Assembly (NCBI GenBank): GCA_036271015.1
Contig: DATBBL010000223.1
Span: 1-10,113 of the forward strand
Direction of reading: 5' to 3'
DNA: 10,113 bases
From: DASUAS01 sp036271015
Lineage (GTDB): Bacteria; Actinomycetota; Acidimicrobiia; IMCC26256; DASPTH01
Shown: positions 1 to 6,030 of the stretch, piece after piece
How the letters are laid out: each line of letters begins with the position of its first letter
Position numbering within the stretch: the first letter of the stretch is position 1
Program-made: the position numbers and the translations under genes
Notes under the pieces: model-generated
The model's input: the letters and a program-made list of their open reading frames with translations, nothing else
Databases searched by the model: none
What the model was told of the DNA's origin: nothing

Positions 1-30
1 CAGTACGCGGCGTATATCGCGGTCGAGTGA
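1..30 (+). CDS. C-terminal end of an unidentified rightward gene (partial)
   Basis: Reading from base 1 gives Q-Y-A-A-Y-I-A-V-E followed by TGA at 28-30. Eight of the nine codons end in G or C, which fits the codon use of the genes here and favours this frame over the other two open forward frames. The gene would converge on the histidine kinase, with 25 bp between the two stop codons. Nine residues are too few to name a family, and a gene in another frame cannot be excluded. Confidence 0.4.
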   Translation, partial: QYAAYIAVE

Positions 31-55
31 CGCAACGTCCGTCGGGAGGCGTGGC

Positions 56-2467
56 TCAGGCGGCGCCGTCGAGCACGGTGTGGACCGCGTCGAGGAGCTC
101 GGCGCGGCGGAGCGGCTTGGCGACGAGCGGCGCGCCGCGCAGCGACGGTGAGCCGGCGGGCACGAAGCCGGAGACGAACAGCACGCGCGTCGAGGGGGAG
201 CGGTCGATCACGCGCGCGGCGAGGTCGGTGCCGCTCATCACCGGCATGACGACGTCGGTCACGAGCAAGTCGACGCGCGGCTGCGCCCGTTCGAGCAGTG
301 CGATGGCGGCGTCACCGTCGGGGGCGGCGATGACGCGGTAGCCCGACCCGCGCAGGATCTCGGCGACCAGCGACCGCACGTCGGACTCGTCGTCCACGAC
401 CAGCACGGTCGGGGCGTCGTCACCGTGCTCGGCGGTCAGGTCGAGCACGTCGGCGTTGGCGTCGGCGTCGGCGTGGACGCTCGAGAGCAGCCCGGGGAAG
501 GTGAGGGTGAACACGGTGCCGTGCCCGCGCCGGCTCTGGACCTGGATGGTGCCGCCGGCGCCGCGCACGATGTCGTCGGTGGTGGAGAGCCCGAGGCCGG
601 TGCCGAAGCCCGGCGGCTTGGTGGTGAAGAACGGCTCGAAGATCCGCGCCCGGGTCGCTTCGTCCATCCCGGCGCCGGTGTCGCTCACGGTGAGGACGAG
701 CGCGCACGACGGTGCCGGTTCGGTGCGGGTGGCGATGGTGACCCGCCCACCCGACGGCATCGCGTCGCGTGCGTTCACGACCAGGTTGAGTACCGCTTGC
801 TCGAGGCGGTTCGGGTCGGCGACCAGGGTGGCGGGCGCCGCGTCGAGCTCGAGCTCGAGCGTGACGCCGGCACCGAGCACCTGATGGAGCAGCTCCTGAA
901 GACCGAGCAGCAGCTCGTGGACGTCGAACGGCTCGGGCTCGTCGACCCGCTGCCGGCTGAAGGCCATGAGGTCGTCGGTCAGCGCGGCGGCGCGGTCGGT
1001 GGCGCGCTGCACCGAGTCGATGCGCCGGCGCGCCGACTCGAGGACCTCGAGGTCGTCCTGCAGCAGCTCGACCTGTCCGCGCATCACCGCGAGCACGTTG
1101 TTGAAGTCGTGCGCGATGCCACCGGCGAGGCGGCCGACCGACTCCATCTTCTGCGCGTGGAACAGCTGCTGCTGCAGCGTCTTCCGTTCGGTCACGTTGC
1201 GCAGCACGACCACCTGGAGCTCGGCCGGCGCGTCGAGGCGGCGCAGACGCGACTCGCTGATCTCCACCCACACCGACTCGCCCCGGGCGTCGACCAGCCG
1301 GGTCTCGCTCGGCTCGCCGGCCACGGCCGTCCCGGGGCGGATGACCTCGTGCTCGCCGGTGTCCTCGGGCCGGTAGGAGCGCAGGTTGGTGCCGACGAGC
1401 CGGTGGTCGGCCTGGCCGAGCAGCGCGCACAGCGCCCGGTTGGTCTCGACGATCCGCCCGTCGAGGCTGGTCACCGCCATGGGGACGGGGGAGTCGTGGA
1501 AGGTGCGGCGGAACCGCTCGGTGGCGGCGGCCCGCGCCGCCTCGGCGTGGTCACGCTCGTCGAGCGCCAGGGCCAGGCCCAGCATGGCGAAGAACGTGAT
1601 GGCGACGAACACCTGCAGGACCGTCTCCGCGTCGCGCGCGACGATCATGTTGGTGAAGGGCCCGGCCGCGCGCGCCGCGGCCCAGTCGGCGGCGGCCACC
1701 ATCACGATGCCCGACCACGCCACGCCGCGTGGGCCGAAGCGCAGCGCGGCCCACACGAGCAGCAAGGTGGCGGAGAACGCGAGCGCATCGTTCCAGCGAC
1801 CGAGGGCGAACACGCTCACCGCGATGACCGCGATCGCGAGGGCCACCCCTTCGAGCGCGTTGCCGCGGACCCGCGAACGGGGCGCCGGTGCCGTCGCGGT
1901 CAACATGGCCGCGCTGACGACGACCATGCCGATCGCGATCGCCGCTGCGTTCGGCCACGCCTCGCGCCAGAGGACGTCGACGCTCGAGCCGTTCCCGACT
2001 GCGCGCGCGACGGTCTCGACCGCCGCGCCGACCACGCCACCCACCGCGGCGGCGGCCGCCAGCGCGCACAGCTCGCGTACGCGCTGCAACCGGAACGCAC
2101 CCGCGGCGTACCAGCGGAGCAGCAACGCGGCCACGAGCGCGGCCGCGACCGTGGCCAGCGCGCGGCCGACGACGAGCTCGGCGCCGGCATGGTGGCGCGC
2201 CGCGACGAGGCCGACGGCGAGCGCGGCCGCGAAGACCGGGCCGGGCCAGCGCCGCGGCACCAGGAGGAGCAGGACGCCGAGGAGCACGCCGGCCGTCGGC
2301 GCGGCCGCACCCTCGAGCAGTCCGTGCGGGTGCAGCCACCACGTCCATTCGGCGGCGGCGGCGCACAGCACCGCGACCAGGACCGAGGGCCCGTACGCGC
2401 GCAGGCCGCGGGCGACCGCCGACGGGGGATCCGTCGCCGTGGTCGCGTTCGACATGACGTCGGCCAA
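56..2467 (-). CDS. Membrane-bound hybrid sensor histidine kinase (MASE1-like sensor, PAS, HisKA, HATPase, receiver)
   Basis: An 803-residue protein that would autophosphorylate on histidine in response to a signal and pass phosphate to its own receiver domain. Residues about 25-300 form some eight hydrophobic segments, like a MASE1 sensor. A PAS domain follows at about 318-428. The H-box A-H-D-F-N-N carries the likely phosphorylated His453. ATPase motifs are Asn565 in N-A-R-D-A-M, D-T-G-A-G-M at 596-601, F-E-P-F-F-T-T-K and G-T-G-L-G-L at 622-627. The C-terminal receiver (about 685-800) has acidic D-D-E at 692-694, phosphoacceptor Asp738, Ser766 and Lys784, so kinase and receiver both look active. 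There is no output domain and no separate regulator gene beside it, so a phosphotransfer protein or regulator is probably encoded elsewhere. The start is TTG at 2467, with GGAGG five bases upstream; ATG at 2455 would lie too far from that site. The signal is unknown. Confidence 0.93.
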   Translation of the reverse strand: MADVMSNATTATDPPSAVARGLRAYGPSVLVAVLCAAAAEWTWWLHPHGLLEGAAAPTAGVLLGVLLLLVPRRWPGPVFAAALAVGLVAARHHAGAELVVGRALATVAAALVAALLLRWYAAGAFRLQRVRELCALAAAAAVGGVVGAAVETVARAVGNGSSVDVLWREAWPNAAAIAIGMVVVSAAMLTATAPAPRSRVRGNALEGVALAIAVIAVSVFALGRWNDALAFSATLLLVWAALRFGPRGVAWSGIVMVAAADWAAARAAGPFTNMIVARDAETVLQVFVAITFFAMLGLALALDERDHAEAARAAATERFRRTFHDSPVPMAVTSLDGRIVETNRALCALLGQADHRLVGTNLRSYRPEDTGEHEVIRPGTAVAGEPSETRLVDARGESVWVEISESRLRRLDAPAELQVVVLRNVTERKTLQQQLFHAQKMESVGRLAGGIAHDFNNVLAVMRGQVELLQDDLEVLESARRRIDSVQRATDRAAALTDDLMAFSRQRVDEPEPFDVHELLLGLQELLHQVLGAGVTLELELDAAPATLVADPNRLEQAVLNLVVNARDAMPSGGRVTIATRTEPAPSCALVLTVSDTGAGMDEATRARIFEPFFTTKPPGFGTGLGLSTTDDIVRGAGGTIQVQSRRGHGTVFTLTFPGLLSSVHADADANADVLDLTAEHGDDAPTVLVVDDESDVRSLVAEILRGSGYRVIAAPDGDAAIALLERAQPRVDLLVTDVVMPVMSGTDLAARVIDRSPSTRVLFVSGFVPAGSPSLRGAPLVAKPLRRAELLDAVHTVLDGAA
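448..477. repeat. Hexanucleotide tandem repeat inside the kinase gene
   Basis: Four units of CGTCGG (one with T for C) run from 448 to 471, with a partial fifth unit after them. Read on the minus strand they encode an Asp-Ala alternation (H-A-D-A-D-A-N-A-D-V, residues about 665-674) in the linker between the ATPase and receiver domains. A six-base unit changes length without breaking the frame, so linker length could vary between strains. Confidence 0.7.
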
Positions 2468-2472
2468 GGAGT

Positions 2473-2477
2473 CCTCC
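2473..2477 (-). promoter_or_regulatory. Ribosome binding site that fixes the TTG start of the kinase
   Basis: The minus strand reads GGAGG, then ACTCC, then TTG. This is a full anti-Shine-Dalgarno match at a five-base spacing from TTG 2467 and 17 bases from the ATG at 2455. It supports the TTG start. Confidence 0.75.
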
Positions 2478-2500
2478 GGGCCCGGCGATGGCTCGGCGCG

Positions 2501-2529
2501 ACGCTACCAAGCGCCGTCACCGGGGTCGG
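2501..2529 (-). promoter_or_regulatory. Candidate sigma-70-type promoter of the histidine kinase gene
   Basis: On the minus strand TAGCGT (2506-2501) fits the actinobacterial -10 pattern TANNNT. CCGACC (2529-2524) lies 17 bases upstream and matches TTGACC at four of six positions. Transcription would begin near 2494, leaving a leader of roughly 27 bases that includes the GGAGG site. The -35 match is imperfect, so this is a prediction from pattern only. Confidence 0.35.
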
Positions 2530-2565
2530 CGGTGGCGGAGGACCGGGAGGCTCGGGCATGGAAGT

Positions 2566-2604
2566 TGGTGACCGGGCTCGCGGGCAGGACGAGCCCGGTC
2601 ACCA
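2566..2604. promoter_or_regulatory. Perfect 15-bp inverted repeat (strong hairpin)
   Basis: The arm TGGTGACCGGGCTCG (2566-2580) is exactly complementary to CGAGCCCGGTCACCA (2590-2604) around a nine-base loop. No T-run follows on either strand, and a terminator is not expected between divergent genes. A leader structure for the rightward gene, an RNA gene element, or a DNA operator fit better. The symmetry is directly visible; the role is inferred. Confidence 0.8.
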
Positions 2605-2605
2605 C

Positions 2606-2683
2606 CGGGGGTAAGGCGGGGACCCACCCCCGACGTGCCGGGTAGGGGCGGCTACCTGGCAATGCCCACAGGGTGGTGGGGCA
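2606..2683. promoter_or_regulatory. Run of two to three further stem-loops behind the 15-bp hairpin
   Basis: Starting one base after the first hairpin, CGGGGGT (2606-2612) pairs with ACCCCCG (2626-2632) around 13 bases. Then GCCGGGTAG (2637-2645) pairs with CTACCTGGC (2652-2660), including one G-U pair, around six bases. A weaker TGCCC (2663-2667) can pair with GGGCA (2679-2683), or an inner CCAC/GTGG can form instead. On the plus strand these lie 88 to 165 bases before the GGDEF-EAL start, so they could form a structured 5' leader. Short GC-rich stems arise by chance more easily than the 15-bp one. Confidence 0.45.
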
Positions 2684-2706
2684 AGTTCCGCTCGCGATCC
2701 CCCGGT

Positions 2707-2728
2707 CGTCAACGGCGCGTCAACTCAC
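2707..2728 (+). promoter_or_regulatory. Direct repeat CGTCAAC, 11-bp spacing: candidate response-regulator site
   Basis: CGTCAAC occurs at 2707-2713 and again at 2718-2724, an offset of 11 bp, about one turn of the helix. Tandem half sites at 11-bp spacing are the usual layout of OmpR/PhoP-family response-regulator sites. The pair ends about 43 bases before the GGDEF-EAL start. No regulator is encoded in the window, so the binding protein is unknown. Confidence 0.35.
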
Positions 2729-2770
2729 ACCTGCGCTCAAGCCCGGCGCCCGCCGCTCCGACAAGGGACC

Positions 2771-4519
2771 GTGGGGAACTCCTTGGTGATCGTCGCCGCG
2801 GTCGCCGCGGTCGTGGCCGTGGTGGCGACCGCGCTGGCGTGGCGGGCGGGACGACGGGCGCGTCGCGCCGCCGACCTCGTCGCCCGGCTCCTCGACCCGC
2901 CGGTGGTGGAGAGCCCGGTCGTGGAGAGACCGGTCGTGGAAGAGCGCCTGCTCGTGGGAGAGCGCCTGGTCGACGAAGCGCGGGTGGACGACGCGCTCGT
3001 CGGCGACGCGTTGGTAGAGAAGGCGCTCGTCGAGGAGGCGCTGGTCGGCGAGGCGCTGGTCGGAGAGGCGCGGGTCGAGGAGGCGCTCGTCCCGGAGCCG
3101 TTCCCGGCCGGGGCGCCCGAGCCGGTCGAGGTCCCCGCGGCCGGCGACCCGTTCGTGACCTCGCCGCCCGTGCGCCCGATCGGGTCGGAGGGGCGCCGGA
3201 CCGCGCCGACCGGCAGCGAGCGCGATCCCGCCCCCGCTCGGATCCCCGTCCTCGACCTCGACCGGCTGCGCACCTGGCTCACCCTCGGGGACGTGAACCT
3301 GGGCCGCCTGGCGGTGGTGTCGGTGGAGCTCGACAATCTGAACTTCGTCCAGGAACGTCTTGGCTACGCCGCCGGCGCCCACCTGCTCGAGGCGATCACC
3401 CAGCGGCTGCGGACGGTCACCCGGCCCCGCGACGTCGTCGCCCACGTGAACCGCGAGCGGTTCGTGCTCGTGTGCCGTGACGTCCCCGACCGTCCGGCCG
3501 CCGAGTCGCTGGCCGAGCGCATCGCGATGGGCGTCGCCCACCCGTCGGTCGTCCTCGCGGGCGTGGCCGAGGTGACGGCCAGCATCGGTGTCGCGCTCGC
3601 CAGCCACCTCGACGAGCGGCCCGAGAGCGTCCTGCGCCGCGCCATCAAGGCCGGCAACCACGCCCGGTCCCTCGGCGGGGCGCGCATCGAGATCAGCGAG
3701 GCGCCGGCGTCGACCACGGTCAACGAGGGCGAGCTGGCGACGGCGATGGCACGCGACGAGCTGCGGCTGCACTACCTGCCGATCGTCAGCTGCGCTACCG
3801 GTCGGGTGGCCGGCTTCGAGGCGCTCGTGCGCTGGGAGCACCCGGAGCACGGGCTCATGCTCCCGCTGGAGTTCCTCCCCGATGCCGAGCAGACCGGCGT
3901 GATCGTGCCCGTCGGCAACTGGACGATCGAGCAGGCGTGCCGGCAGATGGCGGAGTGGCACCGTGGCGCCGGGGCGACGCTGAAGCTCAACCTCAACCTC
4001 TCCGCCCGTCAGTTCGGCGAGCCGACCCTGCCCGCGCAGGTGAAGCGGATCATCGGTGACACCGGACTCGCGCCGGGTTCGGTGTGGCTCGAGGTCACCG
4101 AGGCCACGCTGCTCGGCGACCGTGACGCGAGCGACATCACGTTGCGGCAGCTCCGCGAGATCGGGGTTCGGCTGGTGATCGACGACTTCGGGACCGGCAC
4201 GTCGTCGCTCGTCTCGCTCAAGCAGTTCCCGATCGACGCGATCAAGATCGCCTCCACGTTCGTCTCCGACCTCGGTCGGGACCGCGACAGCGACGCCATC
4301 TGCAGCGCGATCGTGGACCTCGCCCACTCGTTGGGCCTCGGCGCGATCGCCGAGGGCGTCGAGACGCTCGAGCAGTTCGCGTCCTTGCGGGCGCTCGAGT
4401 GCGAGATGGCCCAAGGTCATCTCTTCGGTCCGGCGCGACCGGCGGAGGACTACGGGGCCCAACCGTCGGCCACCCTGGGCGTGGTCCCCGCTTCTGACGG
4501 TCTGGTGCCGCCGATCTAG
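2771..4519 (+). CDS. Membrane-anchored protein with degenerate GGDEF and EAL domains (c-di-GMP signalling)
   Basis: A 582-residue protein. One hydrophobic segment (about 5-24) and an Arg-rich patch anchor it in the membrane. A five-residue repeat region follows (45-110), then a Pro-rich linker to about 157, a GGDEF domain (about 160-310) and an EAL domain (about 318-560). The GGDEF signature is replaced by N-R-E-R-F (227-231), so cyclase activity is unlikely. R-P-R-D (218-221) sits where the inhibitory RxxD site is expected. The EAL domain keeps E-A-L (350-352), Asn409, E441/E444, D-D-F-G-T-G (471-476), Lys492, E-G-V-E (528-531) and Gln548. The usual K-I-D reads K-I-A, with Ala494. It may be a weak phosphodiesterase or a c-di-GMP sensor. 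The start is uncertain: GTG 2771 has a close AGGGA, while GTG 2786 has GGGGA eight bases upstream. Both keep the anchor. Confidence 0.92.
   Translation: MGNSLVIVAAVAAVVAVVATALAWRAGRRARRAADLVARLLDPPVVESPVVERPVVEERLLVGERLVDEARVDDALVGDALVEKALVEEALVGEALVGEARVEEALVPEPFPAGAPEPVEVPAAGDPFVTSPPVRPIGSEGRRTAPTGSERDPAPARIPVLDLDRLRTWLTLGDVNLGRLAVVSVELDNLNFVQERLGYAAGAHLLEAITQRLRTVTRPRDVVAHVNRERFVLVCRDVPDRPAAESLAERIAMGVAHPSVVLAGVAEVTASIGVALASHLDERPESVLRRAIKAGNHARSLGGARIEISEAPASTTVNEGELATAMARDELRLHYLPIVSCATGRVAGFEALVRWEHPEHGLMLPLEFLPDAEQTGVIVPVGNWTIEQACRQMAEWHRGAGATLKLNLNLSARQFGEPTLPAQVKRIIGDTGLAPGSVWLEVTEATLLGDRDASDITLRQLREIGVRLVIDDFGTGTSSLVSLKQFPIDAIKIASTFVSDLGRDRDSDAICSAIVDLAHSLGLGAIAEGVETLEQFASLRALECEMAQGHLFGPARPAEDYGAQPSATLGVVPASDGLVPPI
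2903..3100 (+). repeat. 15-bp tandem repeat encoding 13 pentapeptides
   Basis: Residues 45-110 of the GGDEF-EAL protein divide into 13 five-residue units close to L-V-[GE]-[ED]-A, broken only by one extra Leu at residue 60. The middle units are nearly identical in DNA, for example L-V-G-E-A at residues 91-95 and again at 96-100, which suggests growth by duplication of 15-bp units. The units do not fit the A-[DN]-L-x-x pattern of pentapeptide-repeat beta-helices. The segment probably acts as an acidic stalk between membrane and catalytic domains. Confidence 0.85.
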
Positions 4520-4550
4520 TTCGGCCGACCGCGTGAGGCATCCTGGCGCG

Positions 4551-6020
4551 ATGCCACCCGTCCGGACCGCGCGCGTCTGCGCGCTGCTCCTCGTGACGTG
4601 CCTCACCGTGGCGCTCGGGCCCGGGATCGGGAGCGCCGCCGAGCCTGCGGCGACCGCCATCGCCTGGCACGCGTGCGACGGTGGATTCCAGTGCGGGACG
4701 CTGCCCGTGCCGCTCGACCCCGCGGCGCCCGCCGGGCCGACCATCGACCTGGCGGTGATCCGGAAGCGGGCGCGCGACCCGCGACACCGCATCGGCTCGC
4801 TTGTGTTCAATCCCGGTGGCCCGGGTGCGCCGGGCGTGTCCTTCCTCACCGGGATCGCGTCGACCATGCCGGCCACGCTGCGCGACCGTTTCGATCTCGT
4901 GAGCTTCGACCCGCGCGGCGTGGGCCGCAGCAGCCCGATCCGGTGCGAGGACTCGCTCGACGGGCTCTTCGACCAGTCGTTCCAGCCCGCCAGCAGCGCC
5001 GAGCGGACCGGACTGGTCGACGGGGTGACCGCGTTGGCGCAGGCGTGCGAGGCGCGGAGCGGCGACCTGCTCCCGCACGTGTCGACCGCCGACACCGTGC
5101 AGGACCTCGAACGGCTCCGCGTCGCGCTGGGCGAGGATCGGTTGTCGTTCGTCGGGTATTCCTACGGCACCTTCCTCGGCGCCAGCTACGCCGACGCGTA
5201 CCCCGACCACGTGCGTACCTTTGTGCTCGACGGCCCGGTCGACCCGACCCTCGACGCGACCCAGGTCACGCTCGGCCAGGCGCGTGGCTTCGAGCGCGCG
5301 CTCGACGACTTCCTCGCCGACTGCTCGAGCCACCCGGGATGCTCGTTCCACCACGACGGTGATGCCGCCCAGGCGTACGACGCGCTGCGCGCCCGGGCGG
5401 GTCACGCGTCGCTGGCCGCGGGCGAGCCCGACGGCCGACGCCTGAACCAGACGCGCTTCGACGCCGCGGTCCTCCAGCTGCTGTACCAGGGCCGGTCGGC
5501 CTGGCCGGAGCTCGCCGACGCCCTCGACGCGGCCGAGCACGGTGACGCGTCGACGCTGCTGGGGTTGGCGGACGCGTTCGTCGGGCGCGACGCCGAAGGT
5601 CGCGACGACCACGCGCTCGACGCGTTCTGGGCCGTCACCTGCCTCGACGGCCCGGTGGTCGGTGACGTCACCGCCGCGACCGTGCTGGAGCAGCGAGCCG
5701 TGGCGGTCGCGCCCCGCATCGGCGCGTTCATCGTGAACAACAGCCTTCCGTGCTCGGTGTGGCCGGTGCCGCCCGAGCCGCCGCCCGGCCGCCTGACCGC
5801 CGCCGGCGCACCACCGATCCTCGTCGTCGGCACCACCCGCGACCCGGCCACTCCGCTGGTCCAGGCCGAGGCCCTGGCGCGGCAGCTCGACCGGGGCCGC
5901 CTGCTCGTCGTCGACGGCGAGCAGCACACCGCGTTCGGCCAGGGCAACCAGTGCGTCGACGACGCGGTGACCCGTTACCTCGTCAGCCGGCGGGTCCCCC
6001 GGGTCGGCACGCGCTGCTGA
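4551..6020 (+). CDS. Secreted alpha/beta-hydrolase, tripeptidyl-aminopeptidase (SlpD/SlpE-like) family
   Basis: A 489-residue predicted exported serine peptidase that would trim short peptides from the N terminus of extracellular substrates. Residues 1-30 form a Sec signal peptide: Arg, a hydrophobic core at 10-22, and G-S-A-A near the cleavage point. The oxyanion loop N-P-G-G-P-G lies at 87-92 and F-D-P-R-G-V-G at 119-125. The nucleophile is Ser204 in G-Y-S-Y-G, the acid is Asp431 in T-R-D-P-A-T-P, and the base is His459 in E-Q-H-T. The mature part has about ten Cys, consistent with disulfides outside the cell. The C-terminal TAP-like segment is complete. ATG 4551 is preferred: it begins the signal peptide and has a weak GAGG 12 bases upstream, while GTG 4533 has no such site. 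The gene starts 31 bp after the GGDEF-EAL gene, so cotranscription is possible. The exact substrate is unknown. Confidence 0.9.
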   Translation: MPPVRTARVCALLLVTCLTVALGPGIGSAAEPAATAIAWHACDGGFQCGTLPVPLDPAAPAGPTIDLAVIRKRARDPRHRIGSLVFNPGGPGAPGVSFLTGIASTMPATLRDRFDLVSFDPRGVGRSSPIRCEDSLDGLFDQSFQPASSAERTGLVDGVTALAQACEARSGDLLPHVSTADTVQDLERLRVALGEDRLSFVGYSYGTFLGASYADAYPDHVRTFVLDGPVDPTLDATQVTLGQARGFERALDDFLADCSSHPGCSFHHDGDAAQAYDALRARAGHASLAAGEPDGRRLNQTRFDAAVLQLLYQGRSAWPELADALDAAEHGDASTLLGLADAFVGRDAEGRDDHALDAFWAVTCLDGPVVGDVTAATVLEQRAVAVAPRIGAFIVNNSLPCSVWPVPPEPPPGRLTAAGAPPILVVGTTRDPATPLVQAEALARQLDRGRLLVVDGEQHTAFGQGNQCVDDAVTRYLVSRRVPRVGTRC

Positions 6021-6030
6021 GCCCGGCTCA
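6018..6030. repeat. 13-bp palindrome formed by two convergent stop codons
   Basis: TGAGCC and GGCTCA flank a single C. The outer three bases on each side are the TGA stop of the hydrolase (plus) and the TGA stop of the methyltransferase (minus). The one-base centre is too tight for a full RNA hairpin, and no T-run follows, so it is not a standard terminator. Confidence 0.6.

Larger units (their letters stand above)
2468..2770. other. Divergent intergenic control region between kinase and GGDEF-EAL genes
   Basis: At 303 bp this is the only gap longer than about 80 bp in the window. From left to right it holds the kinase ribosome site, the candidate kinase promoter, a perfect 15-bp inverted repeat, two further clear stem-loops and a weaker one, and an 11-bp-spaced direct repeat. 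I could not find a convincing -10/-35 pair for the rightward gene. Open frames crossing the region have no gene-like features. Confidence 0.8.

Noticed and set aside
2566..2604. 15-bp hairpin as a rho-independent terminator
   Set aside because: No T-run follows on either strand and the flanking genes diverge, so neither needs a terminator there.
425..2614. Very long open frame (729 codons) antisense to the histidine kinase
   Set aside because: Its product is low-complexity Arg/Gly/Glu/His-rich with no domains; the opposite strand encodes a complete kinase with all motifs. High GC content keeps antisense frames open.
2606..2683. Known c-di-GMP riboswitch ahead of the GGDEF-EAL gene
   Set aside because: I could not match the conserved core bases or tetraloop-receptor arrangement of the known GEMM classes; only generic stem-loops are visible.
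2903..3100. Pentapeptide-repeat (A-[DN]-L-x-x) beta-helix domain
   Set aside because: The Ala, Asp/Asn and Leu do not fall in the required order; the unit is L-V-[GE]-[ED]-A.
2635..3480. Rightward 281-codon frame starting in the intergenic region
   Set aside because: Most of it overlaps the GGDEF-EAL gene in another frame and is Arg/Gly/Pro-rich. No ribosome site or domain supports it.
4590..4601. Lipobox-like L-V-T-C in the hydrolase signal peptide
   Set aside because: Thr before the Cys is unusual and the hydrophobic core continues past the Cys to a conventional G-S-A-A cleavage site, so a normal secreted protein is more likely than a lipoprotein.
2720..5095. 791-codon open frame antisense to the GGDEF-EAL and hydrolase genes
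   Set aside because: It crosses two well-supported genes, has no recognisable domain and is a GC-driven shadow. Its own five-residue periodicity merely mirrors the sense-strand repeat.
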